From contig NZ_JADPKA010000095.1 of assembly GCF_023073715.1 (NCBI RefSeq), positions 186,001 to 250,000 of the forward strand: a stretch of 64,000 nt of DNA, in the 5' to 3' direction. The stretch comes from Bradyrhizobium sp. 164 (lineage in GTDB: Bacteria > Pseudomonadota > Alphaproteobacteria > Rhizobiales > Xanthobacteraceae). Shown here piece after piece: positions 63,421-64,000 of the stretch (positions within the stretch are counted from its first letter, which is position 1; each line of letters begins with the position of its first letter). The position numbers and the translations under genes are program-made. The notes under the pieces are model-generated. The model saw only the letters and a program-made list of their open reading frames with translations. It did no database searches and was not told the origin of the DNA.

Positions 63421-64000
63421 CTAAAGCGCCGGTTTTGCGGCGTCGCCGAGATAGCCGTGCAGGGAGGCCACGACCTGCGCGCCTTCGCCGATAGCGCCGC
63501 CGACGCGCTTGACCGAGCCGGAGCGGACGTCGCCGACGGCATAGACGCCGGGCACGGAGGTCTCGAGCGGCGCCACCAGCCGGCCCTGGTTCTGCTCGGA
63601 CTGCGCGCCGGTCACGATGAAGCCGCCGCGGTCGAGCGTGACGCCGCAGCCGTCGAGCCAATTGGTGGCGGGATCGGCGCCGACGAACAGAAAGAGATTG
63701 CGGATCTCGGCAGAATCCTCGTCATCGGAAAGCCGGCTCTTCCAGCGGATGCGGCGCAGCAGCGAGGCCTCGTCGCCTTCGAGCGCGGTGATCTCGGTGT
63801 TGAACATCAATTCGATGTTCGGCGTCGCTTCGATGCGTTCGATCAGATAGCGCGACATGCTGGCGCCCAGGCCGCCGCCGCGGATGATCATCAAGACCTT
63901 CTTTGCATGCCCTGACAGGAACACGGCGGCCTGGCCGGCCGAATTGCCGGCACCGACCAGCGCCACCTCCTCGCCGGCGCAGAGCCGCGCCTCGACAGGA
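63421..64000 (-). CDS. FAD-dependent oxidoreductase, thioredoxin-reductase-like (5' end outside window)
   Basis: The frame is open to the window's edge, giving 193 residues. It has the NADPH-binding Gly-Ala-Gly-Asn-Ser-Ala-Gly-Gln motif, a Arg-Gly-Gly-Gly-Leu segment, Leu-Phe-Val-Gly-Ala-Asp-Pro, and the C-terminal FAD motif GVYAVGDVRSGSVKRVGGA. This is the pattern of thioredoxin-reductase-like flavoproteins, including the long kind with a regulatory N-domain. Since the first half is missing, the redox Cys pair cannot be checked. Confidence 0.87.
   Translation of the reverse strand, partial: PVEARLCAGEEVALVGAGNSAGQAAVFLSGHAKKVLMIIRGGGLGASMSRYLIERIEATPNIELMFNTEITALEGDEASLLRRIRWKSRLSDDEDSAEIRNLFLFVGADPATNWLDGCGVTLDRGGFIVTGAQSEQNQGRLVAPLETSVPGVYAVGDVRSGSVKRVGGAIGEGAQVVASLHGYLGDAAKPAL

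Overview
The window is GC-rich chromosomal DNA from an alphaproteobacterium of the Hyphomicrobiales, most probably Bradyrhizobium or a close relative in the Nitrobacteraceae. The evidence is the gene content: TrcR/DUF1013, MbfA under an Irr-type iron control element, the hisD-UPF0262-phosphatase-Maf-YacG block beside tRNA-Phe, ispH-thrB-rnhA, DUF2948, and TAXI-type TRAP transport. Several families of palindromic intergenic repeats fit as well. I see no insertion sequence, phage, CRISPR array, rRNA or integron.

Layout. 1-6.7 kb: end of a DUF3307 gene, a membrane-anchored TAXI protein, a cyclic-nucleotide-gated K+ channel followed by a crotonase-like protein, then a GST and a WYL regulator diverging from a 14-bp-arm palindrome. 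6.7-14.2 kb: desaturase plus MetX-like hydrolase operon behind a second palindrome, a rubredoxin-tipped metallo-hydrolase, an MFS permease, and an acyl-CoA ligase diverging from a branched-chain-type binding protein. 14.2-19.6 kb: a 1018-residue cyclase/AAA/TPR signalling protein diverging from an orphan gene, a nuclease and initiator tRNA-Met. 20-28 kb: SDRs, CvpA, and a run of small catabolic enzymes (SDR, two lactonase-like MBL proteins, FAH, GST, epoxide-hydrolase-like), then mbfA. 29-35.3 kb: rnhA-thrB-ispH, trcR and prpE.

35.6-44 kb: a TPR/LprI protein with a broken tandem copy, a Na+/H+ antiporter, and a complete TAXI-TRAP uptake operon (binding protein, fused permease, DUF1850, SDR). 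44-56 kb: secreted small proteins, NUDIX and thioesterase genes, aldo-keto reductase with a TTC38-like TPR protein, flavin amine oxidase with a RibD-type reductase, and the DUF1326-DUF2182 pair. 56.8-61 kb: tRNA-Phe and the conserved housekeeping block yacG, maf, low-molecular-weight phosphatase, UPF0262, hisD, DUF2948, all on the minus strand. 61-64 kb: an esterase with a membrane protein, an EthD protein and the C-terminal part of a thioredoxin-reductase-like flavoprotein cut by the window edge.

Most of the region is ordinary core genome. The best leads are the regulatory palindromes (one a clear Irr box on a near-ideal promoter), the unassigned catabolic cluster at 21.7-27.9 kb, the Met/Cys-rich DUF1326-DUF2182 pair, enzymes that have lost their family's catalytic residues, and three gene remnants that sit in otherwise blank intergenic DNA. 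I did not find a convincing wholly new multi-gene system. Functions are assigned from motifs and remembered family patterns, without database searches.
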